A DNA stretch of 64,000 bases from Pelodera strongyloides (lineage: Eukaryota; Nematoda; Chromadorea; Rhabditida; Rhabditidae): NCBI GenBank assembly GCA_036852015.1, contig JAANDG010000156.1, forward strand, positions 1-64,000. Direction: 5' to 3'. Position numbers and translations under genes: made by a program. Under the pieces are notes generated by a model, which worked only from the letters and a program-made list of their open reading frames with translations, did not search any database and was not told the DNA's origin. Positions 11,401-22,861 of the stretch are shown here, piece by piece (position 1 is the first letter of the stretch; every line of letters begins with the position of its first letter).

Positions 11401-12934
11401 CTTATCACCGGAGGAGGGATCAAATTTTCGGGAGGATTGAAAAATGTATGTTATTGTTTTATCATTTTAATATTTTTTCAATTTGTACAAGAGGCTCAAC
11501 CACTTACCCACAAGATCTTCCCATTGACGGTTCAAGCTCGGGGACAACTATACCCAGTAATGTAACTGGGTTCGTAATGTAGTCTCAGTGTGAGCCTGAC
11601 CCTGACTCATTGACTGTTTGAAGCGACATCAACAGGCTTTTGAAACGTATGATGGACAACTACATTCCTAAGTTATGCTAAGTGAGCTCGAATTGAGCTC
11701 GAGTTTTTATTCTAATAATGCTCATTGATGTGTGCGAATGTAGTTATCCATTCAAAAAAAACCGGCTGCTATACCACGTTAACGTCCAATTTTTAGGCAG
11801 TTTCCACACTCTGTGCACCGTTAGGAAATAACGCAGTTTGTTCGTGGTTCGAAACTTTGGCCGCCATGCCCGGAATGGTTAGTTGAATACTATTTGTACT
11901 AGAATTAGAATATCTACAAGAGAGAGGGGAGATCGAGAAAGAGAGAAAGAAAAATAGAGATAAAGAGGGAGAGAGAGAGGGGGGGGGTTCAAATAAAAAC
12001 AGAAACAACCATACTATACTACTGTAAAACCGGTCATTCCGCACACAACACGTACGTTTGAAAATATATACGTCGCAAGGAAACCTTACTGGAATACTGT
12101 CATAAATAAGAATATCCGCAAGTTATTGAATGAGGTTTTAAATTTAAATGCGCAAAGCAACAAATGTTCTATTTTCATAAAACTCAAAAAATGCCTTCAG
12201 GGATTCATCATTGGCTCGATGGGCGGCGAAAAGATTTGCAGCTTGCCCAGCTACGTGGGAGTATGCAATTTCTAATGTGTCCAATAAAACTTTAAAATGA
12301 ACACTTGCAAATTACAAACTACAAAACACAAAGTGCAAACTACAAAACTCACTGACTACCGCAGCCACCACTCCGTCCAGATATCCGCCCTTAGCCGCCG
12401 GTATGACTAGAGTTGGCAGACCGGGCACAGTCCATTTAGATTCGTCGAGCAGACTGCTCCCATCGGAGCCTCCTAGACAGAGACATTAGGAATCGCTAGT
12501 TGAACCAGGGTTCGAATCTGACACGTGACAAATCTTAACCCACCACCTAGTGGGGAAACTTGGGAGATACCTCCCAGACCCTAGCATGAAGACATCGAAT
12601 CTTGTCGCCTACCCTGCTCAGGACCTCGGCGAAACAAGGTTTAGCCTTGAATGCTGTAAGGGAACCACCCTTGAATACAAAAGCAGGCTTCTTTATTCTA
12701 CGGTCATTTCCTCTATGTTGTAATATGTCCCTCGCCAGGCGAGGGAATCATGGGCGATCCCTCCTGTCCCTAGCCCGAAGACGTCGAGCAATTTGTCATC
12801 TGGAACTCGTCGCCTACTGCTCAGGACCTCTGCGGAACATGTCATAAGCAAACGTTGAATCTGTATTCTCACCCTTGAATAATATTTGTTTTCAAAACAT
12901 ATAACCAACCCAGCTCCGCGCGAAACTCGTTCAT
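8485..12934 (-). CDS. Tudor-domain protein (208 aa)
   Basis: Seven exons join in phase: 12910-12934, 12353-12472, 9670-9777, 9317-9402, 8917-9001, 8626-8727, 8485-8585. The 208-aa product has an extended-Tudor layout. An N-terminal strand and helix (GVVAAVVNGTTLGIRLLD, then KVLDKMKEVM) is followed by the core WYRVLVLDRT, then VYLLDYATSETV (the Y-x-D-Y-x-x-x-E pattern of Tudor strands), then PMAFPLSLNG. Tudor domains of this kind commonly bind methyl-arginine ligands in RNA-granule and piRNA pathways. Which ligand applies here is inference, and some aromatic-cage positions are not obviously filled. The intron at 9316 begins with gcaagt, a GC-AG intron. The intron at 8586-8625 is only 40 nt. 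Intron 2 (9778-12352) contains a complete gene on the other strand. Confidence 0.72.
9058..9150. repeat. (GA/CAGA)n microsatellite
   Basis: GA and GACA repeats inside an intron of the Tudor gene. Confidence 0.9.
9439..9495. mobile_element. Internally deleted AGCGAAATACCGG MITE
   Basis: Only about 57 bp remain: a left end (aaagcgaaatactgaccgg) joined almost directly to a right end (cggtatggcgcttt). It sits in a Tudor-gene intron. Confidence 0.7.
9962..10063. mobile_element. Short MITE, GGCCGTATTCACC family
   Basis: It starts ggccgtattcaccc and ends ggtgaatatggcc, with a GGGAGCCCTCCC-rich interior. Relatives are at 13454-13570, 17660-17800, 41488-42622 and 53735-53855. A more divergent subgroup is at 48546-48684 and 57914-58057. 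Confidence 0.85.
10810..12275 (+). CDS. Secreted Ser/Thr/Pro-rich protein with C-terminal saposin-like domain (184 aa)
   Basis: Exons 10810-10866, 11104-11445, 11797-11877 and 12201-12275 all join in phase 0. Residues 1-19 form a hydrophobic leader (LLALFLLGYF). Residues about 20-110 are rich in Ser, Thr, Pro and Asn with several N-x-S/T sites. From about 113 there is a six-cysteine pattern: CYLC, then LCAP, VCSW, ICSL and VCNF at the end, with LVELI after the first pair. This spacing fits a saposin-B fold, and such domains bind lipids or membranes; nematodes have many secreted members. AATAAA follows the stop within 15 bp (12283). The gene lies inside an intron of the opposite-strand Tudor gene. 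A short open stretch at 11490-11580 repeats the exon-2 motif SNVTGF and looks like an unused partial duplicate. Confidence 0.72.
11621..11780. mobile_element. Decayed AGCGAAATACCGG-type MITE
   Basis: Degenerate ends (ggcttttgaaacgtatgatgg ... aaaaaaaccggc) and the typical interior of this family, lying in intron 2 of the saposin-like gene. Confidence 0.6.
11905..11985. repeat. (GA)n-rich simple repeat
   Basis: Purine-rich GA/GAAA tract in intron 3 of the saposin-like gene. Confidence 0.85.
12487..12690 (+). mobile_element. tRNA-like SINE copy 1
   Basis: It has a B-box-like GGTTCGAATCT, then a body with CCTAGCATGAAGACATCGAA, GTCGCCTACC and GCTCAGGACCTC, and a TTGAAT tail. The same order recurs at 12727-12885, 20618-20790 and 38165-38330. 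Confidence 0.6.
12727..12885 (+). mobile_element. SINE copy 2 (body)
   Basis: GGCGAGGGAATCATGGGCG, CTAGCCCGAAGACGTCGA, ACTCGTCGCCTAC and TCATAAGCAAACGTTGAAT occur in order, closely matching 38165-38330. Confidence 0.65.
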
Positions 12935-13084
12935 CGCAATTTTGTTCAATTCAACTAAACAACATTAAAATCAAGCCCAGCACTAAATTTGCATAGTCAT
13001 TAGGCTAATTCATTCACGAAGACCATAATTAGCATGTTGTTACTATCTATGCTCAGCTACAGTATGCCTTCTATGCTCCGTGAT

Positions 13085-13231
13085 GGGCTTTCCAAGTATC
13101 CCAACAATTCGATGTGATTCTGTCAATACTACCGTATTTCTGCACGAAACTTGCATATATAATACGAAAAAAAATATATTATCGTGTAGTTCCAAAATAC
13201 TGTAAATTCTCACCATACTTGGAAACCCCAT
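13085..13231. mobile_element. MITE, GGGGTTTCCAAGTAT family
   Basis: It begins gggctttccaagtatccc and ends with the inverse ccatacttggaaacccc. Relatives are at 21391-21556 and 54154-54688. Confidence 0.7.
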
Positions 13232-13453
13232 AAACATGACATCAAGAAAACTAACGCACACTCGATACAAAGAACCATACAGTACACACATTTAGATGAC
13301 TACTGTATTTCACAGTATCTCCACCTTAGTCGGAGAATCGTTTCGCGGTGAAAAGAACGGAGGACACCGCGAATGATGAACAATACACACAAGTGGAATA
13401 GCACAAGCACGCAGCCCTCCGAGGTTTACCGCGAAAAACCGCGGGAAGTCTGA

Positions 13454-13570
13454 GACCGTATTCACCAACACGCAGGGAGCCCTCCCGGCCTCCCCAGGGA
13501 GCTAAAGAGTGCGTAGGTAGAGAGTGCGCCTAGGGAGGGCTCCCTGTGTAGTGTGTTGGTGAATACGGCC
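13454..13570. mobile_element. Short MITE, GGCCGTATTCACC family
   Basis: Inverted ends gaccgtattcaccaacacg and gtgttggtgaatacggcc, with a GGGAGGGCTCCCTG interior. Confidence 0.85.
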
Positions 13571-14177
13571 TATGTACTCTGTACGCGACACGAAGAATGT
13601 CACTGCGCTGTCACCTCGAAATGACAAATTCTTCCTATACGAGACCCTCCAGGCAGATTCCATCAACCACACACTCGCTATCTTCAACTTTGAATAACAA
13701 ACATCCAACGAAATTACAGCCACTGCGTAGCAAGATAAACAAGCAACGAAGCAACTAATAAACAACGTCTGAATATATAAAATCTTGAGCGGATACGATT
13801 ATTTTTATTTTTACAACTTCATAATGTAAATAAAAGTCAATAACGAAGAAACAAACAAACAATATAACGATATAAAGAAACTAAAACTAAATACTACCAT
13901 ATAACTATACACATTTTAGTCATACGCTTCGACGGGCGTATTCTTGACCAAACGACTACGCCTACTCAACTCCTAGTGATCTACATTACGTTTTCCCCAC
14001 TTTCAGCATAAAGGAAGGTATAAATAATGTTCATTTAAAAGACCCTAATAAAAATACAAGTTAAGGGCCTTTCTGATGAGCTACAAAATATAACCGCAGA
14101 AGAGACAACAAACTACAAACTAAAAAAAACAATCAATAACCAAAAGCTACCGTAGCTCGATCTCTAAATTACAGTAC

Positions 14178-14915
14178 TCATTTCATAATAGTGATATCCT
14201 TGGGTGTATAAACATTCGTTTCGAATACATCCTTGTACCCAAAGTATTTCTTCGCCAATTGCGCACGCAGCTCCCGATCCGACCACTGAAACATGCAGAT
14301 TACTGTAACATTAATAAAAATACAGTAACAACATGTTAAAGCGAGATCCGCATACAGTACGCAAACTGTCGCTAACATACCAGAAGGGCTTATTGTTAGA
14401 ATGGAAAGCAATTTGCATAAAATACAAGCAAATGCTACTGTAATAAACCAATTAAACAGCAGATTCAGCATCATTACGAATGTCTTAAAAATTTACTCCA
14501 AAAATACTCTTATCTTAGCTCATCCCCATTCCCTAACACACTTACGGAGCTTTTTTTGCTCTAGCATAATTGTTCCACAGATAATAACTACACTAAAAAC
14601 AGCATGTTTCAGACCATACTCATTAAACAGTGGTGAAAGTAACTACAATGAAATGTAGCTGGATAAGAACCTCCGTACAAGTTGACATACAGCCGAAAAC
14701 TGGTACAATTTTTTTATAATATTGGCAGCATTCCAAAAAAAATGTTACGGTTTATCATCCCTACCTGGCTCTTTTCATCAAACAGCTTTAGTTGATCTTC
14801 CGACACCCTCGCCTTTTCACTCACTACACACGAACCGTCGGGGTTTACCTAAAACGGAAGGTGAAAAATGAAGTAGACCGAATTAAAAACACTGACTTAC
14901 ACATACACACACACG

Positions 14916-14957
<42 letters not shown>

Positions 14958-15963
14958 TCACTATCTCCTTCACCTGTTCCGAAAAGACAAATAAATAAGA
15001 AATATTACGAAAACGCTACCTGTAATGCCGTCACGTCATCCTCATTCGGTTCTCCATTGGGAAAAGTGACCGGTTTCAGTTCGATCAGATGTTTAATATG
15101 CCAGAGTTCTTCATTATAAGCAGCAGTGTTGGGGAACACCTCCATACGGCCGGGCTGGAATGTGTTGATTTGTATGAACTGCTAGCCGACTCCATTTGCT
15201 CCTGACGAATACTATGCATTTCTGCCAAAAAAGGGATCAGCTGCCTCTTTCTTTGAACGCGTCAATTTCGGATTCACCTTACTATAACTGTAATCAGAAT
15301 AGTTTACCATCAAAGAATGACTGTTTCAATACTGAGTGTAGATTCTCACCTTGAAATCGCTACCAAAGAGTTTCTGAACACGCTCCTTAGTCCACTTGGG
15401 CTCAGTGGCGAGATCACGGTAAATCCATGCTAAAAACCTTCAGATAAACCGATGAGCACAGGGACAAAGGAATTCTGTTCCCTTATCCCTTGCCCGTACA
15501 ACAAACACGTCCGAATGACCTTTTTGAAATATCAACTAACAGTGATAGTTCAATATAGCACGACTAAGAGAATAATAGGCTGTGAAAAATGAGACCAGTT
15601 TAAAGAATAGCCTACACAGCAGATGATATTGGCCAAACGGATACTCCCACTGCCCCCATAAAAAGTAAGTATGTTAATTATCACAACAACCAACAACATA
15701 CCCAGCCACAATTTCGAAGGTGCTGCAGGTTTCTCGTCTTCGCAAAGAGTTCTCGAAAAGTCGGACAAAGAGCCACCAGCATGCTGCAATTACAATTCTC
15801 TACATTGATTTTCCTCTCTCTCTCTCTAAGGAACACCTCTTCCTCACTCAAAAGCCCCCACCTCATAGTCGTACTCCTTCACTGCATCATTTCTTCTCGG
15901 CAGATATCGGTGCCACTTTCCGTGTGGTCGAAATACCCAACGATTTCTGATCACTTTGGCCAT
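14178..15963 (-). CDS. mrpl-30: Mitochondrial large-subunit ribosomal protein uL30m (204 aa)
   Basis: Six exons join exactly in phase: 15862-15963, 15702-15783, 15350-15429, 15020-15178, 14765-14848, 14178-14285. The product is 204 aa. The N terminus is basic (MAKVIRNRWVFRPHGKWHR), as expected for import into mitochondria. Residues about 60-90 (WIYRDLATEPKWTK, then VQKLFG) and about 97-135 (EVFPNTAAYNEELWHIKHL, then IELKPVTFPNGEP) match the L30 fold, including the conserved n..-n..l..ikhli.ikp block seen in human MRPL30. The protein would sit in the large mitoribosomal subunit. An acceptor-like ccatttag lies about 49 nt upstream of the start. It is about 980 bp downstream of the PDK1-like gene on the same strand, with a MITE between, so co-transcription is possible but unproven. 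Confidence 0.82.
14902..14954. repeat. (CA)n microsatellite
   Basis: Nearly pure CA dinucleotide run in intron 4 of the uL30m gene. Confidence 0.95.
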
Positions 15964-16032
15964 TTTGACAAAACTCCACCAGTTCTTTCTTCGGTGGCCT
16001 CAGTGCCCTAAATGGAATGAATATTGGGTATT

Positions 16033-16210
16033 AAAGTGAAATTCCGGCCGGTTTTTGAAACACACAGAGTACTACAGCATTCTTATGCAGCTTATGCAAA
16101 CGAACATAAATTGGAATAAAAAATCAAGCTAGATTCGAGTAAATTAGCAAAAATACGTAAGAATTCAGTGGTCCATGATGCGTTTCAAAAACCGGCCGGT
16201 ATTTCGCTTT
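16033..16210. mobile_element. TTAA-type MITE, AGCGAAATACCGG family
   Basis: Ends aaagtgaaattccggccgg and ccggccggtatttcgcttt. It lies between the uL30m and PDK1-like genes. Confidence 0.9.
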
Positions 16211-16946
16211 GATTAAGTTAATCTTATTCGACGCATCATCGAATGAAGGTTATCTATACAGGACAAGACAAGTAAGGTTACACATGTGAAGGTGTGTAAA
16301 ACAGAAAACCAAACAGCAAAACAATACAAGTTCAACAAAGTATACACCGAGAAAACGGATTTCGGAAAAAGGAAAAAAGTGCAAAATTACGCAAAACTGT
16401 TTTTATATATAAAGACATACAATAAATAACATCTAACGTCAGTCATATATGCAATGTACATACATACTACATACATATTTACGGCTACTAAACATTGAAC
16501 ACAGTCTCGGTATTTCTTACTTGACTAAAACCTAAACCTATTTCTAAGCATGACACCAAGAACCAAGACTGAATATACTCATGATCAAACAAACGGAACC
16601 GATAACTAAAAGCTGGAAATAACTTATTGCAAAATCCTTAGAAATCCTAAAGTATAACACAACCAAAGGTAGAATATAACTTACTTCATACTTCTTACAA
16701 AATAAAAATGATACTCTTTCTGTAATATACAGTTGAGCGTGTTCACTCACTATAAATATACTTATTCTTATTCACGCTCAGGCAGTAATAACAATAAGCT
16801 TCATGTATATTAACCTAATAGTGCCTCCACTCTTATGGCACGTATAAAAGATACAAACATACATACATCACAGCTTACATTAAACAAATTTAGCACACAG
16901 GGAACTTTCCTAAAAGCAATACGTCACAAATAAGACTTGCGAAACA

Positions 16947-19900
16947 TCACAAACTTGGTGGTTCGCTTGAGCAAATATTCTCCCAATCAACACCGGAAAA
17001 GTACGGATGAGACTTTAGGGATGAGATACCGCCTCTTTTTGCGCTTCCGAGACGATCGGCTGGCTGAAAAGCACCTAGTCTAAATATCTTACCACAACTA
17101 GACGGGTATAATATACAGGGAATAGAATGAATAACCAATACTACATCAGGCGTAAATCACACCTGTATCACAGCTTTTGCATACTATATGATTAAATACA
17201 CTACTCGCCTCAGCCCAAGTTGAAAAATCAAAAGAGAAATTACCCGCGCGCCACAAGACAAAAAAAGTACAATAAGGTGTTCGTTGTTATAGTTATACGA
17301 GAAAATGGCAAACATCTTATAAAACGACCTATATACGTAAAGTACAAATAACCAGAGAACAGTCCGAACAACTATAGAACAAAGCAAGGTTGCTGAACAA
17401 CAATACATACGAACAGACTGAAACATTTGAATTTCAACCTAACAAAACCCATCGCTAAACAACCCTTCAAAAGCCTACCTCAAAAACCAACAGATTCTCA
17501 ATTAGATCCATAGCTTCTGCAGGAAAATTGTCCGGGAATCGATAGAGAAGTTTCTAAAACGATAAATATCACAATCTTAAAAACAAAAAATAAATAGGGC
17601 TGGTCACCCATCGTAATCAGAGATGACCCTTAAATCTGCAGCGCACAACTTCGGTAGACCAGAGGCCGTATTCACCAACACGCAGGGGGCCCTCCCCGGC
17701 CTCCCCAGGGAGCTAAAGAGCGCGGGAGCATAAGAGGAGAGATTCAGAGCGCTCGTGACTCTAGGGAGGGCTCCCTGTGTGTTGGTGAATACGGCCTCTG
17801 AGCTACAGTACAATTCTGTACTGTAGCTTTCTTGCGTATTCTCTTATGTGCATTCTATTCTATAGCGTGTAAGCTCATACATGATATTACTACCACTGCC
17901 ACATAAATACTGAAATATACAAAAAAGTAACCGTAATTTCTAGCTTCGTAAAAAGAAAGCATACCTGTATCCTCTTGTACATCAAATATTCACTCTCGTC
18001 GTGGAAACAATGTTTTCCTAAAGACAAAACAAGAATGTGATGTAAAACAGCTCACAACATGCACAGGGCCTAGGCTTAGGCTTAGGCCTAGGCCTGTGAA
18101 AAATCCCTAGCTTGTTGGGGCACGGGCCACGGGCACAACGCACAACCCCAGGCAATTTAGAGTTACCGCATATCATTCAAGAAAACACCATTGCCAAGGA
18201 AGAAGAAGTACAGTCCCATATTTCACAGTACTGGGCCTAACAAATAAACAAATACTAAAATAAAACGTTAGAATACCTGTCAAGAATTGATAAACACAAA
18301 CTCCTAGCGCCCAATAGTCGGCCGTTTCGTCAACTTCCTTTCCGGTCAACATCTAAAGCGTGCAAAACCATATGGCATGCTCGCGGTTCAGGAAAGAACC
18401 ACAATAATGATAAACATTGGTTTTAACTACTCTACTCTTTAAAGCGAAAAACCGGTCCGTTTTTGAAACACATCGGGGACAACTGAATTCTTACGTATTT
18501 ATGCTAATTTGCTCGAATTTAGCTCGATTTTTTTTATTCTAATTTATGTTCATTGGCATATGATGCATACGAATGCTGATGTATCGATGAGTTTCAAAAA
18601 CCCGCCGGTATTTCGCTTTAAAGTAATCATAATGGTACACATAGCTGTTATACTTCCCTTTAAGCAATTTATGATTATATGAGCCCAGGTAAGTTAAAGG
18701 TTCACCTCAGGAGAGACATACTGAGCTGTTCCCACAAAAGATGCCCTTCTCATGCGTGGCCGTAACTCGTCATCGTCTTCTAAAATACTTATTTAAGTTT
18801 GAATACTTCATTTACCTTTGGTTAGTTTGCATACCAAGTAAGCTTCTGCTAGCTACAACTCCACATTACACATATAAAAGTTTAATACACATGGAAGATG
18901 TCAAACATATACATGTATGATAATTTAGGTGTAAACTTGCAAACGCAAAACTTACCTATTTCAGTCAGAAATTAAAAAGTTACAATAAACTAACCCCGAG
19001 GTATAGGTGGTGGTTGCTTGGCAATCGGTGCTTGGCTTAAGTCCTTTGCCGACCCAAAATCTGACAACATTACGTGGCCCGTATTCTACAAGTACACAGT
19101 TTAGCACACAACAAATAGGGTTTTATAAAAACGTCTTCCTTGCAATTTAGTGAATAGTGTTTTGATACATACCAAAACATATTCAATCAAAAGGATACCC
19201 TAAGACGAACCGCTACACAACAGTTCCTACTAACAGAGTCCAATCTACAAGGGTTCAAAATTTCTACTATATTTAGATCTAGTAGATAGACAAACTATTA
19301 AATATGTGTTATTTTCTGTAATATTTGCGTGAATAATACACAGATAGAAGAGAAACAGTAAGGTGAAGAGAAAGGGAGAGAGGGACCTTGGCATGTAGAC
19401 AAAAATAAAGTATACAAAGAAAAATCTTACCCGAACTAAAACGTTTTCAGGTTTGACGTCACGGTGCACGATTCGAAGCGAGTGGATATGTGCTAAACAC
19501 TTTGATTATACGAAGAAACAACTATAAAAAAGCCTGGTTTCTTGGTTACTGGAATTTCTCAGGAACCGAATCCTACATTTCAAATTCTACCAAAATCAAG
19601 AACAATACGTCATTATAAAAACTCACCCAAAGCTTCAAGTAGCTCGGCGGCATAAAAAAGCGACACCACTTCGCTGAAATATTTGTTCGGTTGTTTGTTC
19701 ATCAGCTTCAAAAGATCGCCGTCTGAAATAAAGGAAATAAAATTGGTGAGCAATAGCATGACAAAAAAAGACGAAAAAAGATGGAACTACAGTGTTTATA
19801 GTTTATATTAAGATTAATGTGTTAGAAAGCAATAACTACAGTACGCAAGACAATACGATACTACAAAATAACAAATGAGATGCTTTTCAAATTCAAACAG

Positions 19901-20921
19901 GCGCTATTAGTTTGAGCTAATCAAATGAAAATAATACGTAAACGTTACAACATAAAAAATAAGCATGTATCCATACAACTCACTGGACGCATAAGACAAT
20001 ACGAAGTATAGGTGTTCTGAGTCTTGCATTGTGCACATTAAAGCCATTACAAATGGATGATGGTGATCCTTAGTAGACAATTTTGCCAGAATGTTCTTTT
20101 CACGATGCACCGCTTCTACCTAGAAAACCTAGAATGCAACAAAATCGGTTAAACATGTTCTCAAAGAAGCACTCGATTACACAACCACACACTGCATATG
20201 GAAAACAAGAAAACACACTAACCTAAACAATCTAAACATTCATAAATTTTCCCTTGTATTATTTTTTCCCTTGCATTCACTTTGGTATAGATAAACATTC
20301 ATACACCATTCAAAGCATATTAGAATCCACAAACAATAACGGAAAACAAAATACAAACCCGTCGTTCCCGCACTATCTGCTTTTTGAAACACATTTTGAT
20401 GGCCACATCCCTCTTGCGGCCCTCCTTTTCCTTTGCGTGGTAAACAACACTGAAGGAACCTTCGCCAATCTGAAACATGAAGCCATCATTAGTTAACAAC
20501 CGTCAATTGCTACGTTAGTCAGAGTTTAGTTCGCTATGTGTTTGTAACAATCACTTGAAACTCGAATCACCAATGTATTTGCATCAATTTCTTGAATGCT
20601 TAGAACCTAGAACAGAAGGTGGCCGGGTGGTACCCAATAGCTAACACATTCGTCACTGACACATTTGACCGTGGTAAGTGGTTCGAGTCTGGCCCCATGA
20701 AAACTCTGAATATGGAATTCGTCGCCTACGGCCCAGCAGAACAAGTCATAAGAAAATGTTAAACATTGTATTGTACCAACCGTTAATAAAATGTTCGCGC
20801 TAAAATTAAGAAACAAACATACCTCTTTCAGCACAGTAAAGTCGCTTATTGAAAACTCTGAAGAGTTTTTCTGACGTTCCGGGTTGGATAAATTATCAGG
20901 AATTAGATTTGTGGTATCCAT
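16947..20921 (-). CDS. PDK1-like AGC protein kinase without PH domain (329 aa)
   Basis: Eleven exons join in phase: 20823-20921, 20359-20469, 19984-20119, 19627-19722, 19431-19492, 18995-19085, 18706-18779, 18277-18352, 17965-18017, 17479-17553, 16947-17063. All kinase landmarks are present: G-loop IGEGSFSVV (34-42), VAIK lysine 58, LYFVLSYASNGDL hinge, HRDVKPEN (157-164), DFGSAKD (177-183), activation segment RASFVGTAQYVSPE with the family's phosphorylatable Ser at 212, then ADYWALGVCVYQFLTG. The C-lobe end (RLGSAKRGG, SHPYFSGVDWENI) is PDK1-type. PDK1 activates AGC kinases such as Akt and SGK, normally with a C-terminal PH domain that binds phosphoinositides. Here the frame stops after EPPSL with no PH exon visible in the next 900 bp. 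A cryptic donor (gtttgt) next to the stop could extend it. Confidence 0.88.
17660..17800. mobile_element. MITE, GGCCGTATTCACC family
   Basis: Inverted ends agaggccgtattcaccaac and gttggtgaatacggcctct. It lies in intron 9 of the kinase gene. Confidence 0.9.
18066..18098. repeat. Interstitial telomere-like (TTAGGC)n
   Basis: About four imperfect units of the nematode telomere hexamer (ctaggcttaggcttaggcc, then taggcc), located in an intron of the kinase gene. Confidence 0.6.
18441..18619. mobile_element. TTAA-type MITE, AGCGAAATACCGG family
   Basis: Ends aaagcgaaaaaccggtccg and cccgccggtatttcgcttt, flanked by TTAA. Located in a kinase-gene intron. Confidence 0.9.
20618..20790 (+). mobile_element. 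tRNA-like SINE copy 3
   Basis: A tRNA-like head (GGCCGGGTGG ... GGTTCGAGTCT) is followed by ATTCGTCGCCTACGGCCCAG and AAGTCATAAGAAAATGTT, the same order as at 12487, 12727 and 38165. It lies in intron 1 of the kinase gene. Confidence 0.65.
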
Positions 20922-21133
20922 GGTAAATGGAGCAAAGAAAAACGAATAAATGAAGTAAAGTGCTTGCGGCGCGCGCGGTGCGCTTTCCAAAAAATTTGTC
21001 AAAAAATTCTCGGTTTTGGCATGAAAAAGGCGGCGCCAAATTTCGCGCGTCGGTTGCAGTCTTGCGTGCGCAATTCGTCAAATTCACGTCAACAGAGGGA
21101 GATGCTTTATTTGTGAGATGATTTGGCTTTTTT

Positions 21134-21300
21134 AAAGCGAAATGCCAGCTCCTTTGGAAAATTTGCATATGATAAGCAAATCCTATGTAGCCTATGCTAA
21201 TTTTGCGCGATAGCCGTGGACGATCGCGCAAAATTAGCATAGGATACATAGGATTTGCTTATCATATGCAAATTTTCCAAAGGAGCTGGCATTTCGCTTT
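21134..21300. mobile_element. TTAA-type palindromic MITE, AGCGAAATGCCAGC family
   Basis: A nearly perfect 167-bp palindrome with arms of about 78 bp starting aaagcgaaatgccagctcc, TTAA at both ends and a small loop containing ccgtggacg. The sister copy is at 34276-34443. Confidence 0.92.
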
Positions 21301-21390
21301 AAACAAGTAAATCATTTATGATTGAAGATCAACAATCTGCATTTTTTGAAGTCACGAATTGATGTTTTCTTGGATACTTGGGTGAAACGT

Positions 21391-21556
21391 TTATGGGGTT
21401 TCCATGTATGCCAAAAACAGCTGTGCGTTCCCTTCCAAGTATAGAAAAATTTGCCGTATTTTCCTTGAATTGAATATTTGACATGAGAAATTAATAGATG
21501 GGTCTCGCGAAGGCGTAAAATACGGTAAATTTGTCCGGAACTTGGAAACCCCATTA
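21391..21556. mobile_element. MITE, GGGGTTTCCAAGTAT family
   Basis: Ends tatggggtttccatgtatg and acttggaaaccccatta in inverted orientation. Confidence 0.75.
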
Positions 21557-22435
21557 TGGGGTTATATCGCATTATATCGCATTTTACGTATCACGTCAGA
21601 TTTTAGTATCGTGAAGACCGGAGAAGGTTCTTCCTTGAAAATTCGACAGAGTTCACACCTTTTTCAATTACAAGGTAATAGTTTATGCAAGAATCAAAAC
21701 ATATGTATATGGTATGCGCCAGCAAAAACGGCGATAATTGTATTGAAAGTTGAAACTAAAAACGTGACTGTGTTTTTTACTCCACGCACTTTTTAAAAAT
21801 CATAAAGGTGCTATATATAGCACACCTTTGCTATATGTAGCAGACACCAATAAACTTTTGTAGCGGAACATCTCTCACTCGATAAAAACATGGATTTTAT
21901 GTCCTTATATATTGTACTCACTCATCACATAGGAAAGGAAAATTGCAAACCAGGCCGAATATTGAGATTTTTTGTTCAATATCTATTGGAGTAATGTAGT
22001 GCTGACTGGAGATTGCTTATTTCAAGAGCTTCGATCTTGGCTTTTGAAATGTAATGTGTAAATGGTGGTTGTGCTTGGCAGGTTATACATATGTTGCATT
22101 TTTTTTTATTTCGTCAAGAATGAATGCTTCTAGAAGAAACTGCAACTTGTTCCGAATGGGTACATCATAAAAAGTAGCCAATAAACAGTAATAAACACAC
22201 GCAATATAAGATGAAATATTAGTTGGGATTCATTCTCACAAGAACGGTACTGAACAATTAACGAATCATTTAAAAATCCAGGACTCTCATGGTCAGTATG
22301 TGCGATCCACTACAAAACTGCACTGTGAATGTGAACCACAAAACAACATAGTTATTGTGCCACCAAAAGAACAACGCAAAGAGGATACAGACGATTAATT
22401 CCGTTTGACCTCCGATGAAAAACCAAAAAGAGCAA
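21557..22435. other. Intergenic, no recognisable gene
   Basis: AT-rich. A short ctatatatag/ctatatgtag repeat lies near 21810-21840. No supported coding region. Confidence 0.45.
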
Positions 22436-22675
22436 TATATTTCGAGCAGATTGTCTCCAAAATACATTGTTTAGTTGTCCTCCCAGTGTGCGACAGAACC
22501 CGCACATCACGGCGCGAAGAATGAATATATCGACTTGAAAATTGGGCAACAATTTGCTCAGTAATTTAAGTTATGGTCTTCATTCGGAGATCATATCGTA
22601 GATACAACGATTAACAGAGCAATATGCTTCAAGCGGATCGTCTCAAAAATACGAAGTTTATTTTATTGCCCTACC
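22436..22675. repeat. Partial tandem duplication of a TIR-element end
   Basis: The segment with gtgtgcgacagaacccgcac and gcgcgaagaatga (about 22485-22525) is repeated at about 22676-22725, each preceded by a similar stretch (gattgtctccaaaatac, gatcgtctcaaaaatac). Confidence 0.65.
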
Positions 22676-22861
22676 AGTGTGCGACAGAACCCGCACACCG
22701 ATAAACAAGCGTCACAGCGCGAAGAATGAAGATATTGAGTTGAAATTTAGGCTACAATTTAAACAAGCATATCTAAATAATAATTTATTGTCCTCATTCG
22801 GAGCGCCTTCACACGAGCTCAGAGTCGGGGCTTTTTGGAGGCATCAGTGGCCCGCAACTAG

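Noticed and set aside
22270..22552. Hydrophobic minus-strand frames
   Set aside because: They overlap repeated TIR-element ends and lack splice or start support.
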